Below, one piece after another: positions 28,161 to 37,166 of a DNA stretch of 64,000 nt. The notes under the pieces were generated by a model. It was not told the DNA's origin, ran no database searches, and saw only the letters and a program-made list of their open reading frames with translations. Within the stretch, counting starts at the first letter, position 1; each line of letters starts with the position of its first letter. Origin of the DNA: Hasllibacter halocynthiae (GTDB lineage: Bacteria > Pseudomonadota > Alphaproteobacteria > Rhodobacterales > Rhodobacteraceae). The position numbers and the translations under genes are program-made. The DNA lies in contig NZ_PVTT01000001.1 of assembly GCF_003003095.1 (NCBI RefSeq), positions 744,001 to 808,000 of the forward strand. The letters run 5' to 3'.

Positions 28161-28618
28161 CGGCGGCGGACCTTCTGGGCGCCCTGCGCGAAGCCGGCGC
28201 CACCCTCGCCACCGCCGAGAGTTGCACGGGCGGCCTGCTCGCCGGGGCGCTGACCGAGGTGGCGGGCGCGTCCGAAGTGTTCGGCTGGGGCGTCGTGACC
28301 TATTCCAATGAGGCCAAGGCCGACCTTCTGGGCGTCTCGCGCGCGACGCTCGGGGCGCATGGCGCGGTGTCGGAGCCGGTCGCGCGCGAGATGGCGCGCG
28401 GCGCGAGGGACCGTTCGGGCGCGACGCTGGCGGCCGCGGTCACGGGGATCGCCGGGCCGGGCGGCTCAGGCGCGAAGCCCGAGGGCCGGGTATGCTTCGC
28501 CGTGAGCGGCCCGGACGGGACCCGCGCCGAGACGGTTGAGTTCGGGGCGCTGGGACGGGGCGCGGTCCGCGCCGCATCCGTCGCCCATGCGATGAGGATG
28601 GTCGCCGACGCCCTCTAG
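28157..28618 (+). CDS. CinA-family nicotinamide-nucleotide amidohydrolase
   Basis: This 153-residue protein is the stand-alone C-terminal domain of CinA (PncC), which deamidates nicotinamide mononucleotide to nicotinate mononucleotide in NAD salvage. The signatures [12 protein letters not shown] (residues 18-29), [17 protein letters not shown] and [17 protein letters not shown] are present. The N-terminal MoCF-like domain of full CinA is absent, as is usual in proteobacteria. The ATG overlaps the pgpA stop. It converges on ratA, 16 nt away, with a weak hairpin between the stops. Confidence 0.92.
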   Translation: MTAADLLGALREAGATLATAESCTGGLLAGALTEVAGASEVFGWGVVTYSNEAKADLLGVSRATLGAHGAVSEPVAREMARGARDRSGATLAAAVTGIAGPGGSGAKPEGRVCFAVSGPDGTRAETVEFGALGRGAVRAASVAHAMRMVADAL

Positions 28619-28634
28619 CCGGCGCCTGCCCGGA

Positions 28635-29105
28635 TCAGGCCGGGTTCCCCTTCGGCGCGTGCAGCTCGGCCGCGCGACGCTCGAACGCGCGGACGATGCG
28701 CTGCATGGCGTCCTGGAAGAACATGTTGGCGGCGCCCTGCAGAAGGCGCGACTTGAACTCGAAGTCGACCTCGAACTCGATCTCGCAGCAGTCCGGGTCG
28801 CTCTCGACGTCGTGGAACCGCCAGGTCGAGTCCATCTGCCGGAACGGACCCTCGACATAGCTCGTCTCGATCACGCGTTCCCCCGGGCGCAGCACCACGC
28901 GCGAGCCGAACCGTTCGCGGAAGACCTTGAAGGAGATCACGAGGTCCGCGAGCATCACGAGGTGGTCGCCCTCCTCCTCGACCGAGCGGACGCGGGCCGC
29001 GGCGATCCAGGGCAGGAACGCCGGGTAGGAGGAGACGTCCGCGACGAGGTCGTACATCTGCTGCGGCGTGTAGGGCAGCGTCCGGCGTTCGTGGTGGTGC
29101 GGCAT
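28635..29105 (-). CDS. RatA/COQ10-family START-domain protein
   Basis: This 156-residue protein has the START/Bet v1-like fold of the RatA and COQ10 family: ERRTLPYTPQQMYDLVADV, YPAFLPWIAAARV, and VDFEFKSRLLQGAANMFFQ with a long C-terminal helix. Mitochondrial and alphaproteobacterial relatives bind coenzyme Q and support respiration; the enteric RatA label (ribosome association toxin) does not need to apply here. The start MPHHHERRT has a strong GGGAAAGGGG ribosome site. It is the last gene after lipA and a protease gene on the minus strand. Confidence 0.88.
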   Translation of the reverse strand: MPHHHERRTLPYTPQQMYDLVADVSSYPAFLPWIAAARVRSVEEEGDHLVMLADLVISFKVFRERFGSRVVLRPGERVIETSYVEGPFRQMDSTWRFHDVESDPDCCEIEFEVDFEFKSRLLQGAANMFFQDAMQRIVRAFERRAAELHAPKGNPA

Positions 29106-29176
29106 GGCCCCTTTCCCTTCGGTTGTCTCGCTCCGCCATCTCGGGGCGAAAGCCGTCCCCGTCAAATCGTCGTCCT

Positions 29177-30319
29177 TCAGGTTCCCGCGGCGAGGGTGAC
29201 GGCGACCTCCCGGCGGCCGCCCGGGCCGTCGAGGAGGAGGACCACCTCCTCCCCCGGGCGGCGGTCGTCAAGCGCGGCGAGGAGGTCGGGCGCGTGAGCC
29301 ACCTCCTCGCCGTCCACGGCGAGGATGCGCGTGCCGATCCGCAGGCCCCCGTCGGGCGTCGTCTCGGCCGGGACGAGGCCCGCGGCCTCGGCTGGGCCCC
29401 CGGGCGCAAGCCCGAGGACGAGCGTTCCGGTCAGGCCCCGGCGGGCGGCCATCGCGTCGACGCGCGGGTCCACCTCGACCCCGATGACGGGGGGGATGTA
29501 GCGGCCCGTCTCGACGATCTGCGGCACCACCCGGTTCACCGTGTCCGCCGGAACGGCGAAGCCGATCCCGGCCGATGCGCCCGAGGGGCTGTAGATCGCG
29601 GTGTTCACCCCGATGACCCGCCCCGCGCTGTCGAGCAGGGGCCCACCCGAGTTGCCCGGATTGATGGCCGCGTCGGTCTGCACGAGGCCGCGGATCAAGA
29701 CGCCCTCGCCCGGCAGCTCGCGGTCCAGGGCCGAGACGATGCCCGTCGTCAAGGTGAAGTCCAGGCCGAACGGGTTGCCGATCGCGAACACCCGCTGGCC
29801 CACGCGCAGGTCCGCGCTGGTGCCCAGCGGCAGGGGATCGGGCAGGCCCGCCGCGGGCGCGATGCGCAGGACGGCGAGGTCGTGGCGCCGGTCGCGGCCG
29901 ACGAGGCGGGCGTCGAAGGTCCGCCCGTCGGCAAGCCGCACGTTGGCCCGCGCCGCGCCGTCGAGGACGTGCGCGTTGGTGACGACGTGGCCGCGGTCGT
30001 CCCAGATGAAGCCGGTGCCGGTCCCGCGCGGCACCTCGACCCCGCCGCCCCAGGCCGAGCCGGCCGCGCCGGTGGTCGAGATGAAGACGGTGCCGTCCTG
30101 CGCCGCCTCGAAGAGCGCTATGTTCGCCGCTTCCTCCTCCGCGAGGTCGCCACGGGCCTCGACGATCCTGGGAACGCCGGGCGGGCCGTCGATCCAAACC
30201 TCGATCGCGGGCGCCAGGCGCCAGGCCAGCACCGCCCCGAAGGCCAGGGCGAAGGCTAGGAGCGCTGGCGCGAGCGCCCTCGCCACGAGGGCCGTCCGGT
30301 CGTTCTGGTGCTCTTCCAC
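29177..30319 (-). CDS. Deg/HtrA-like serine protease with one PDZ domain
   Basis: This is a membrane-anchored trypsin-like protease of 380 residues. A hydrophobic N-terminal segment (about residues 12-34) should anchor it or act as signal peptide, with the protease in the periplasm. The catalytic triad is visible as His117 (TNAHVLDG), Asp147 (RHDLAVL) and Ser224 (NPGNSGGPLL). One PDZ domain follows (about 285-375). This resembles DegS-type proteases or short Deg proteins rather than DegP, which has two PDZ domains. The start is uncertain: GTG at 30319 and GTG 11 codons later are both possible, and neither has a clear ribosome site. It lies between lipA and ratA. Confidence 0.87.
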   Translation of the reverse strand: MEEHQNDRTALVARALAPALLAFALAFGAVLAWRLAPAIEVWIDGPPGVPRIVEARGDLAEEEAANIALFEAAQDGTVFISTTGAAGSAWGGGVEVPRGTGTGFIWDDRGHVVTNAHVLDGAARANVRLADGRTFDARLVGRDRRHDLAVLRIAPAAGLPDPLPLGTSADLRVGQRVFAIGNPFGLDFTLTTGIVSALDRELPGEGVLIRGLVQTDAAINPGNSGGPLLDSAGRVIGVNTAIYSPSGASAGIGFAVPADTVNRVVPQIVETGRYIPPVIGVEVDPRVDAMAARRGLTGTLVLGLAPGGPAEAAGLVPAETTPDGGLRIGTRILAVDGEEVAHAPDLLAALDDRRPGEEVVLLLDGPGGRREVAVTLAAGT

Positions 30320-30360
30320 CAATCCGCAACGCGTTCGCGCGGCTTCGGTTCGCCCCGGGG

Positions 30361-31311
30361 TCAGGCCAGCGCCCTCTCCCGTGCGGCGCGAAGGCGGGCG
30401 AAGTCGTCGCCGGCGTGGTAGCTCGACCGCGTGAGGGGGGTGGCGGAGACCATGAGGAACCCCTTGCCCCAGGCCGCGCGCTCGTAGCTCGCGAACTCGT
30501 CGGGGGTGACGTAGCGATCGACGGCGTGGTGCTTGGGCGTCGGCTGGAGGTATTGACCGATGGTCAGGAAGTCGATGTCGGCGGCGCGCATGTCGTCCAT
30601 GACCTGCAGCACCGCCTGCCGGTCCTCGCCCAGGCCGACCATGATGCCGGACTTGGTGAAGATGGAAGGGTCCATCTCCTTCGCCCGCTGCAGCAGCCGG
30701 AGGGAGTGGAAGTAGCGCGCGCCGGGCCGCACCTCGGGGTAGAGGCCCGGGACCGTCTCGAGGTTGTGGTTGAAGACGTCCGGCCGCGCCTCGACGACGA
30801 CCTCCAGGACGGACGGGTCGCAGCGCAGGAAGTCGGGGGTCAGGATCTCGATCGTCGTGCCGGGCGAGCGGTGCCGGATCGCGCGGATGGTGCGGGCGAA
30901 GTGCTCGGCCCCGCCGTCCCCGACGTCGTCGCGATCGACGGAGGTGACGACGACATGCGCGAGGCCGAGCTTCGAGACCGCGTCGGCCACGCGCCCCGGC
31001 TCGAACGCGTCGAGCGGCTCGGGCGGCTTGCCGGTGGCGACGTTGCAGAAGGTGCAGGCGCGGGTGCAGACCTCGCCCATGATCATCATGGTCGCGTGGC
31101 CCTGGGACCAGCACTCGCCCACGTTGGGGCAGCCGGCCTCCTCGCAGACGGTGGTCAGGCGATGCTCGCGCATGATGGCGGCCGTCTCGCGGTAGCCTTC
31201 GGAGACGGGCGCCTTCACGCGGATCCAGTCGGGCTTCTTCAGCCGGGGCGCGTCGGGGCGGCGCTGCTTCTCGGGATGGCGCTCGGCGCGGATCGACAGG
31301 TCGCGTGGCAT
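30361..31311 (-). CDS. lipA: Lipoyl synthase
   Basis: LipA is a radical-SAM enzyme that inserts two sulfur atoms into octanoyl chains on lipoate-dependent proteins. The 316 residues carry the auxiliary cluster motif (C of [15 protein letters not shown]) and the radical-SAM cluster [10 protein letters not shown] (CxxxCxxC). [15 protein letters not shown] and the C-terminal family-specific [10 protein letters not shown] are present. The start [15 protein letters not shown] follows a promoter whose -10 is only 6 nt upstream. A Deg-like protease gene and ratA follow on the same strand. Confidence 0.96.
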   Translation of the reverse strand: MPRDLSIRAERHPEKQRRPDAPRLKKPDWIRVKAPVSEGYRETAAIMREHRLTTVCEEAGCPNVGECWSQGHATMMIMGEVCTRACTFCNVATGKPPEPLDAFEPGRVADAVSKLGLAHVVVTSVDRDDVGDGGAEHFARTIRAIRHRSPGTTIEILTPDFLRCDPSVLEVVVEARPDVFNHNLETVPGLYPEVRPGARYFHSLRLLQRAKEMDPSIFTKSGIMVGLGEDRQAVLQVMDDMRAADIDFLTIGQYLQPTPKHHAVDRYVTPDEFASYERAAWGKGFLMVSATPLTRSSYHAGDDFARLRAARERALA

Positions 31312-31317
31312 GGCCCC

Positions 31318-31347
31318 CACATAGACGCGGCGCCGCCCGGTGTCCAA
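31318..31347 (-). promoter_or_regulatory. Promoter of lipA, predicting a leaderless mRNA
   Basis: On the minus strand TTGGAC (31342-31347), an 18-nt spacer and TATGTG (31318-31323) end 6 nt before the lipA ATG. The G-run between them could also serve as a weak ribosome site if transcription starts earlier. Confidence 0.45.
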
Positions 31348-31384
31348 GCCCCGGCGCGCATGGCGGCCTTGCGCCGCGGACGCG

Positions 31385-32320
31385 CTATCGGGCAGCGACC
31401 CGCGCGCCGCCGTAATGCCGGGCGAGGCGCTGCAGCGCGATCCGAAGCACGATCTTGCCGGAGCGGGCCGACCAGCCGAGGCGCCGTTCGGTCCGTTCTA
31501 TGCCCTCGCCGAGGCAGCATGTCCTGAGCGCGACCTCCGCCAAGCCGTCGCCCAGGTCGGCGAGGGCCGCGCCAAGGGGCGTGGCGGCGCCGAGGCGCAT
31601 GGCGCGGGCGACCCCCTCCTCCGGCGGCAGCACGGAGAGGCCGGCGGCGACGAAGTCCTCGGCCATGCGCTCGGCGGCGGCGGTGAGCGGGGCGTCGAGG
31701 AACCGGCGGCCCGTGGCGTCACGGCGACGCGCGAGGATCCGCAGCGGCGTCTCGGCGCCCGCGGATCGGGGTGCGGCCTCGAAGACGGCAGGGGCCTCGG
31801 CCATGCCGCCGGGCGGGCGGCCCAGGACGGCGCGCCCCGCCGGCGCCAGCGCATAGCGCGAGACGCGGCGGCTCGCCCCGTCCTCGCGCCGCTCGATCCA
31901 GCCGCGCAGGGCCAGCGCACGGGCGACGGGGCGCTCGACGACCGCGGTGCGCTGCGTGCGCCCCGCGCCGTCGGTCCGCACGATCACCGCCTTGTCCATC
32001 TGATCGGCCACGGCGAGGACCGCGCCCGGCGCGTCGAGCGCGTCGAGAAGGGCGAGGGCGCCGCCCTCGGGCGCGGCGTCCAGCTCCCCCGGGCGGCCGT
32101 CGCCGAGCGCGCCGAGCGCCTCGTCGACCAGCGGGTCCTCGCGCCGCGCCTCGAAGCGGCGGATCTGGCGTAGGACCGTCGAGGCATGCTGCCCCAGGTC
32201 GCGCGCGATGGCGCGGATCGGCCGCCCGGTCTCGACATGGAGGAGGTAGGCACGGACCCCCTCGTCCAGCCAATCGGGAAGCTCCGCCCGCACCGCGCCG
32301 CCATCCATCGTTCCGTCCAT
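31385..32320 (-). CDS. DUF6456 protein with N-terminal helix-turn-helix
   Basis: This 311-residue protein appears to belong to the DUF6456 family of Rhodobacterales. Near the N-terminus is a helix-turn-helix-like stretch ([23 protein letters not shown], about residues 36-58, longer than quoted motifs elsewhere), a middle winged-helix-like block ([12 protein letters not shown]) and a C-terminal half with [10 protein letters not shown] and [18 protein letters not shown], the part typical of the DUF. It is likely a DNA-binding regulator, but the targets are unknown. The ATG at 32320 has GAGGGG at suitable distance; GTG at 32326 is an alternative. It is divergent from a DUF6477 gene. Confidence 0.78.
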   Translation of the reverse strand: MDGTMDGGAVRAELPDWLDEGVRAYLLHVETGRPIRAIARDLGQHASTVLRQIRRFEARREDPLVDEALGALGDGRPGELDAAPEGGALALLDALDAPGAVLAVADQMDKAVIVRTDGAGRTQRTAVVERPVARALALRGWIERREDGASRRVSRYALAPAGRAVLGRPPGGMAEAPAVFEAAPRSAGAETPLRILARRRDATGRRFLDAPLTAAAERMAEDFVAAGLSVLPPEEGVARAMRLGAATPLGAALADLGDGLAEVALRTCCLGEGIERTERRLGWSARSGKIVLRIALQRLARHYGGARVAAR

Positions 32321-32369
32321 GCTCACGCCCCTCGATGCCTAGGACGCGCCCGCCTGTGCCGCGAGCGCA

Positions 32370-32380
32370 GAGTCAGAATC
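32370..32380. promoter_or_regulatory. Twin GANTC methylation sites upstream of the DUF6456 gene
   Basis: GAGTC (32370-32374) and GAATC (32376-32380) lie one base apart, about 50 nt before the DUF6456 start. GANTC is the target of the alphaproteobacterial cell-cycle methyltransferase CcrM, and such sites mark GcrA-dependent promoters in Caulobacter. A role here is inference. Confidence 0.4.
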
Positions 32381-32552
32381 CGCGCGGAGGACTGGAGAAG
32401 GGCCAACGTACCCGCCGCCAATCCACCGTGCGGACGGGTTGTAGTCCTGAAGTGGTAAACAATGTCTTGACGCACCGTACGCACCGGCGCGCTTCGGCAA
32501 CGCCCCGCCCGGCCGGCTTATCCTGCCCCCTCGACGGGACAGGAGGACCGAG

Positions 32553-32843
32553 ATGATCGACCTGCACACGCGGTTGCAGATGCTGGAGCGGCCCGCGCTC
32601 CTCGTGCGGACGGCGCGCCATGGGCTGGAACGCTACCGCCGCCCCCGCGACCTGCGGCGCGCCCTTCGCCAGCGCGGCGAGCCGCTGCCCGGGCCTGCCG
32701 CCGCCGTGATGGCGCTGCTGGAGCGCGAGAAGGGCCTCGAACGGGCGCGCGTCGCAGGCGATCCTCGCTATACCCACGCGCGCCATATCGAGGTGCTGAT
32801 CGCCCTGATGGGCGAGTCCCGGCTGCTGAGGACGCCCGCCTGA
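32553..32843 (+). CDS. DUF6477 family protein
   Basis: This is a small basic protein of 96 residues with the pattern I associate with DUF6477 of Rhodobacterales: an opening LQMLERPALLVRTARHGL, the RRPRDLRRAL stretch, a central PAAAVMALLEREKGLERAR helix and the closing ARHIEVLIALMGESRLL. Function is unknown. It has a strong GGAGG ribosome site 10 nt before the ATG. The divergent partner is a DUF6456 regulator-like protein. From memory the two families often neighbour each other in this order of bacteria. Confidence 0.8.
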   Translation: MIDLHTRLQMLERPALLVRTARHGLERYRRPRDLRRALRQRGEPLPGPAAAVMALLEREKGLERARVAGDPRYTHARHIEVLIALMGESRLLRTPA

Positions 32844-32870
32844 CGCCGGGGCGGGGCTCTAATCGAGGCC

Positions 32871-34412
32871 TCAGTACGCCATGTCCGGCTCGGCGGCCTT
32901 CCGGCGGGCCACGAAGTCGCCGAGCGCTTCGTTCACGGCCGGGTCGAGGGGCGGCGCCTCGTGGGAGGCGAGCAGCTTCTCGACCCGCAGGGCGGCGAGC
33001 GCGCGGGTATCGCGCGAGCCCTCCTCCTCCCAGCTCTCGAAGGGCTTGTAGTCGAGGAGGCGCGTCTTCCAGAAGGCGTCCTTGAAATGCGCCCGGGTGT
33101 GCGCGCAGCCGAGGTAGTGCCCGCCGGGCCCGACCTCTCGGATGGCGTCGAGGGCGTCCGGATCGGCGCGCACCCCTTCGGCCAGCCGCTGGATCACGCC
33201 GAGCTGGTCGGCGTCCATCACGAACTTCTCCTTCGAGGCGACGAGGCCCCCCTCCAGCCAGCCGCAGGAGTGGAGCATGAAGTTCACGCCCCCCGTCAGC
33301 GCCGCGTGCAGCGTGTTGGCCGATTCGTACGCCGCCTGCGCGTCGGGAAGCTTGGCACCCGTCAGCGCGCCGCCGGACCGGAACGGAAGCTTCATCCGCC
33401 GCGCGAGCTGCCCCGCCCCCCACAGGACCTGCGAGGCCTCGGGCGTGCCGAAGGTCGGCGCGCCGCTGTTCATGTCGATGGACGTGACGAAGGTGCCGAA
33501 GACGACCGGCGCCCCCGGCTTCACGAGCTGCGAGTAGGCGACGGCGGCCATCACTTCGGCCAGCACCTGCGTCAGCGTGCCGACGACCGAGACGGGCGCC
33601 ATGGCGCCGCCGACGATGAAGGGGGACAGGATGCAGGCCTGGCCCGCCTCGGCGTATACCTCGAGGGCGGAGATCATCGTTGCGTCGCAGGTCAGGGGCG
33701 AGTTGATGTTGACGAGCGACGTCATCGCCGCGCGCCCCGCGAGCCCGCCCTGATCGGCGAAGAGAAGCTCGCACATCTGGACCGAATCGCGGGCGCGCGC
33801 GGGGTCGGTGACCGATCCCATGAACGGCTTGTCCGTCAGCGTCATGTGCGCGTGGAGCATGTCGAGGTGGCGCTTGTTGACCGCCACGTCCGTCGGCTCG
33901 CACACGGTGCCGCCCGAATGGTGCAGCCACTGCGACTGGTGGCCCAGCTTCACGAAGTCCCGGAAGTCCTCGATCGTGCCGTAGCGGCGCCCCTTCGCGT
34001 CGCGCACGAAGGGCGGGCCGTAGACGGGCGCGAACACCATCCGGTCCCCGCCGATCATGACGTTCCGCGCCGGGTTGCGGGCGATCTGCTCGTACTCCTC
34101 GGGGGCGGTGGCGCAGAGCGTGCGGGCGAGGCCCTTCGGCAGGTGGACCCGCTCGCCCACCACGTCCGCCCCCGCCGCGCGCCAGCGGTCCAGGGCCGCC
34201 GGGTTGTCCGAGAATACGACGCCGATCTCCTCCAGCACCGTCTCCGCGCCCGCCTCGACCACGTCGAGCAGCTCGGGCGAGAGGGCGTCGATCGTGGGCA
34301 GGCGCCGCTCGGCGAAGCGGGCGAACTCGACCCGTTCGGTGCCCCTCTCGGCCCGGCGGGCCGCGCCGCCGCCGCCCCTGCGCCCCCTGCGCGCCGCTCC
34401 GCCGTCCGCCAT
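32871..34412 (-). CDS. Non-pyrrolysine MttB-family methyltransferase
   Basis: This 513-residue protein belongs to the trimethylamine methyltransferase (MttB) superfamily, TIM-barrel enzymes that transfer a methyl group from a quaternary amine to a corrinoid protein. The blocks EEIGVVFSDNPAALDRW, GSVTDPARARDS, NINSPLTCDATM, FIVGGAMAPVSVVGTL and LHSCGWLEGGLVASKEKFVMD match the family. The frame contains no in-frame amber codon, so pyrrolysine is not used; such members include glycine betaine methyltransferases. No corrinoid protein or reactivase gene is in the window. The start has a GGAGGAGGG ribosome site. It is divergent from guaA. Confidence 0.85.
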   Translation of the reverse strand: MADGGAARRGRRGGGGAARRAERGTERVEFARFAERRLPTIDALSPELLDVVEAGAETVLEEIGVVFSDNPAALDRWRAAGADVVGERVHLPKGLARTLCATAPEEYEQIARNPARNVMIGGDRMVFAPVYGPPFVRDAKGRRYGTIEDFRDFVKLGHQSQWLHHSGGTVCEPTDVAVNKRHLDMLHAHMTLTDKPFMGSVTDPARARDSVQMCELLFADQGGLAGRAAMTSLVNINSPLTCDATMISALEVYAEAGQACILSPFIVGGAMAPVSVVGTLTQVLAEVMAAVAYSQLVKPGAPVVFGTFVTSIDMNSGAPTFGTPEASQVLWGAGQLARRMKLPFRSGGALTGAKLPDAQAAYESANTLHAALTGGVNFMLHSCGWLEGGLVASKEKFVMDADQLGVIQRLAEGVRADPDALDAIREVGPGGHYLGCAHTRAHFKDAFWKTRLLDYKPFESWEEEGSRDTRALAALRVEKLLASHEAPPLDPAVNEALGDFVARRKAAEPDMAY

Positions 34413-34513
34413 GATGCGCCCTCCTCCCCCGGATGTGCCTTGCGGACGGTCTAGCGCGCCGGGCGCCCCCCTCCGGCGGCGAAGGCGACGGGCCCGCGCG
34501 GAAAGCGACATGC

Positions 34514-34542
34514 TGGACCGCGTTCCGCCCCGCCATTAGGTC
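34514..34542 (+). promoter_or_regulatory. Promoter of guaA, predicting a leaderless mRNA
   Basis: TGGACC (34514-34519), a 17-nt spacer and TAGGTC (34537-34542) end 6 nt before the guaA ATG, so the start of transcription should coincide with the A of ATG. The -10 is identical to that of mfd. Confidence 0.5.
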
Positions 34543-34548
34543 GCGCGC

Positions 34549-36135
34549 ATGGCAGACCTTCCCCAGCACCAGCGCCTCCTGATCGTGGACTTCGGCTCCC
34601 AGGTCACGCAGCTGATCGCCCGCCGCCTGCGCGAGCTGAACGTGTATTGCGAGATCCATCCGTTCCAGAACGTCACGGACGCCTTCCTGCGGGAGTTCGC
34701 GCCACGGGCGGTGATCCTTTCGGGCGGGCCGGCGAGCGTACTCGACGAGGGCTCGCCCAGGCCGCCCGCCTCCCTCTGGGAGATGGACGTGCCCGTCCTG
34801 GGAATCTGCTACGGCCAGCAGGTCATGATGGCCGATCTCGGCGGCGAGGTACGGCGTGGCGGCACCGGGGCCGGCACGGCCGAGTTCGGGCGCGCCTTCG
34901 TGACCGAGACGCAGCCCTCGGACTTCCTGCGGGGCTGGTTCGCCACCGGCCCGGAGGGCGGCCCGCGCGAGGAGGTCTGGATGTCCCACGGCGACCACGT
35001 CGAGCGTCTGGCGCCGGGCTTCGAAGTGCTCGCGGTGTCGGCCGGGGCGCCCTTCGCCGTGGTCGCCGACGAGGGGCGCCGCCGCTTCGCCGTCCAGTTC
35101 CACCCGGAGGTGCACCACACGCCGAACGGCCGGACCCTGCTGGAGAACTTCGTCCGGCTGGCGGGCTTCGCCGGCGACTGGACCATGGCCGGCTACCGCG
35201 AGCAGGCGGTGGAGGCGATCCGCGCGCAGGTCGGGGAGGCCAAGGTGATCTGCGCCCTCTCCGGCGGGGTCGATTCCTCCGTCGCGGCCGCCCTGATCCA
35301 CGAGGCGGTCGGCGACCAGCTGGTCTGCGTCTTCGTGGACCACGGCCTGCTGAGGAAGGACGAGGGCGCCGAGGTCGTGGGCATGTTCCGCGACCACATG
35401 AACCTGCAGGTCATCCACGCGGAGGAGCAGGAGCGGTTCCTCGGCGCGCTCGAAGGGGTCTCGGACCCCGAGACCAAGCGCAAGATAATCGGCGGCCTCT
35501 TCATCGACGTCTTCCAGGAGCAGGCCGACCGGATCGAGGGGGCCCGCTTCCTGGCGCAGGGCACCCTCTACCCAGACGTGATCGAATCGGTGTCCTTCTC
35601 CGGCGGACCGTCCGTCACCATCAAGTCGCACCACAACGTCGGCGGCCTGCCCGAGACCATGAACCTCGAGCTGGTCGAGCCGCTTCGCGAGCTGTTCAAG
35701 GACGAGGTCCGCGCCCTCGGACGCGAGCTGGGGCTGCCCGCGCACTTCGTCGGCCGCCACCCCTTCCCGGGCCCCGGCCTCGCGATCCGCTGCCCGGGCG
35801 AGATCACGCGCGAGAAGCTGGCCATCCTGCGCGAGGCGGACGCGGTCTTCATCGACCAGATCCGCCGCCATGGCCTCTATGACGAGATATGGCAGGCGTT
35901 CGTCGCGATCCTGCCCGTTCGCACGGTGGGCGTGATGGGCGACGGGCGCACCTACGACTACGCCTGCGCGATGCGGGCGGTCCGGTCGGTCGACGGGATG
36001 ACGGCGGACGTCTTCCCCTTCGACCACGACTTCCTGTCCGAGACCGCGAACCGCATCATCAACGAGGTGCGCGGCATCAACCGCGTGACCTACGACGTCA
36101 CCTCCAAACCCCCCGGCACCATCGAGTGGGAGTGA
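34549..36135 (+). CDS. guaA: GMP synthase (glutamine-hydrolysing)
   Basis: GuaA converts XMP to GMP with ATP and glutamine, the last step of guanine nucleotide synthesis. The 528 residues hold the class I glutamine amidotransferase domain (catalytic Cys87 in [10 protein letters not shown], His and Glu in QFHPEVHHT) and the ATP-pyrophosphatase domain with the PP-loop [11 protein letters not shown] (about residues 234-244), HHNVGGLPE, and the dimerisation domain ending in PPGTIEWE. This is full length. The stop overlaps the GTG start of a DMT transporter gene. Confidence 0.97.
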   Translation: MADLPQHQRLLIVDFGSQVTQLIARRLRELNVYCEIHPFQNVTDAFLREFAPRAVILSGGPASVLDEGSPRPPASLWEMDVPVLGICYGQQVMMADLGGEVRRGGTGAGTAEFGRAFVTETQPSDFLRGWFATGPEGGPREEVWMSHGDHVERLAPGFEVLAVSAGAPFAVVADEGRRRFAVQFHPEVHHTPNGRTLLENFVRLAGFAGDWTMAGYREQAVEAIRAQVGEAKVICALSGGVDSSVAAALIHEAVGDQLVCVFVDHGLLRKDEGAEVVGMFRDHMNLQVIHAEEQERFLGALEGVSDPETKRKIIGGLFIDVFQEQADRIEGARFLAQGTLYPDVIESVSFSGGPSVTIKSHHNVGGLPETMNLELVEPLRELFKDEVRALGRELGLPAHFVGRHPFPGPGLAIRCPGEITREKLAILREADAVFIDQIRRHGLYDEIWQAFVAILPVRTVGVMGDGRTYDYACAMRAVRSVDGMTADVFPFDHDFLSETANRIINEVRGINRVTYDVTSKPPGTIEWE

Positions 36136-37022
36136 CACGCGAGCGGGGGCCGGCGGCCCCGCCCGCGCAGGTCGGCGCCGCCGCCCTCTGGATGGCGGGG
36201 GCGGTCGCGTCCTTCAGCGCCATGGCCGTCGCGGGCCGCGAGATCGGCGCCGCGCTCGATACGTTCGAGATCATGCTCTACCGCTCGCTCGTCGGCGTCG
36301 CCCTCGTCTGGGGATTCGCGGCCGTGACGGGCCGCACGGTGGCATGGCGGACGCGGCGTCCGGGGCTGCACGTGCTGCGGAACCTCGCGCATTTCACGGG
36401 GCAGAACCTGTGGTTCGCGGCCGTTACGCTGATCCCGCTCGCGCAGCTCTTCGCGATCGAGTTCACGTCGCCCCTCTGGGTGGCGCTGCTCGCGCCGTTC
36501 CTCCTGGGCGAGGCGCTGGGCGTCCGGCGGGCCGCGGCGGTGGCCGCGGGGTTCGGCGGCATCCTCCTCGTGGCCGAGCCCTGGGCCGAGGGCGGGCTGG
36601 CGCCGGGGACGATCCTCGCCGCGGTGGCGGCGACGGCCTTCGCCGGAACCGCCATCGCGACGAAGGTGCTGACGCGGACCGAATCGCTGCTGACGATCCT
36701 GATCTGGCTAACGGGCGCGCAGGCGGCGATGGGCGCGATCTGCGCCGGCTGGGACGGCGAAGTCGCTTGGCCCACTGGCGCGGCGGGCGCCTGGGTGCTG
36801 CTGGTCGGCGTGACCGGGCTGGCGGCCCATCTGTCACTGACGCGCGCGCTGAGCCTCGCCCCGGCCTCGGCCGTGATGCCCGTCGACTTCGCGCGCCTGC
36901 CGGTGATCGCGGTGGTCGGCGCCCTCCTCTATGGCGAGACGTTCGGCTGGACGCTGGCCCTGGGCGCCACGGTAATCCTGCTGGCCAACTGGGTGAACCT
37001 GCGGGAAGCGGCGCGCGGCTGA
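36132..37022 (+). CDS. DMT/EamA-family transporter
   Basis: This is an inner-membrane transporter of 296 residues with ten predicted hydrophobic segments in two EamA repeats (first about residues 15-140, second about 150-290). Markers are the opening [19 protein letters not shown] and the closing [24 protein letters not shown], typical of RarD/RhaT-like metabolite exporters. The GTG start overlaps the guaA stop as GTGA, which supports both the start and coexpression. Substrate unknown. Confidence 0.85.
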   Translation: MTRERGPAAPPAQVGAAALWMAGAVASFSAMAVAGREIGAALDTFEIMLYRSLVGVALVWGFAAVTGRTVAWRTRRPGLHVLRNLAHFTGQNLWFAAVTLIPLAQLFAIEFTSPLWVALLAPFLLGEALGVRRAAAVAAGFGGILLVAEPWAEGGLAPGTILAAVAATAFAGTAIATKVLTRTESLLTILIWLTGAQAAMGAICAGWDGEVAWPTGAAGAWVLLVGVTGLAAHLSLTRALSLAPASAVMPVDFARLPVIAVVGALLYGETFGWTLALGATVILLANWVNLREAARG

Positions 37023-37099
37023 GGCCCGAGGCCGCCGTCTGCCCCTTGCGCCGGGGACACAGTGCGGCGGGCGGGCAACGAGGGACGTGGCGTCACACT

Positions 37100-37129
37100 T
37101 TGACCCGCCGCGCCGCGAACCCCTAGGCT
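37100..37129 (+). promoter_or_regulatory. Promoter of the FadL-type porin gene
   Basis: TTGACC (37100-37105), an 18-nt spacer and TAGGCT (37124-37129) lie 38-67 nt before the ATG, leaving a short leader that contains a strong GGGGAGGG ribosome site. Confidence 0.5.
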
Positions 37130-37166
37130 GGCCGAAAACAAGAGCAAAGGTTCCGGGGAGGGAATC

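Noticed and set aside
32871-34412. Pyrrolysine-containing trimethylamine methyltransferase
   Set aside because: The frame has no internal amber codon and no pyl genes are present in the window.
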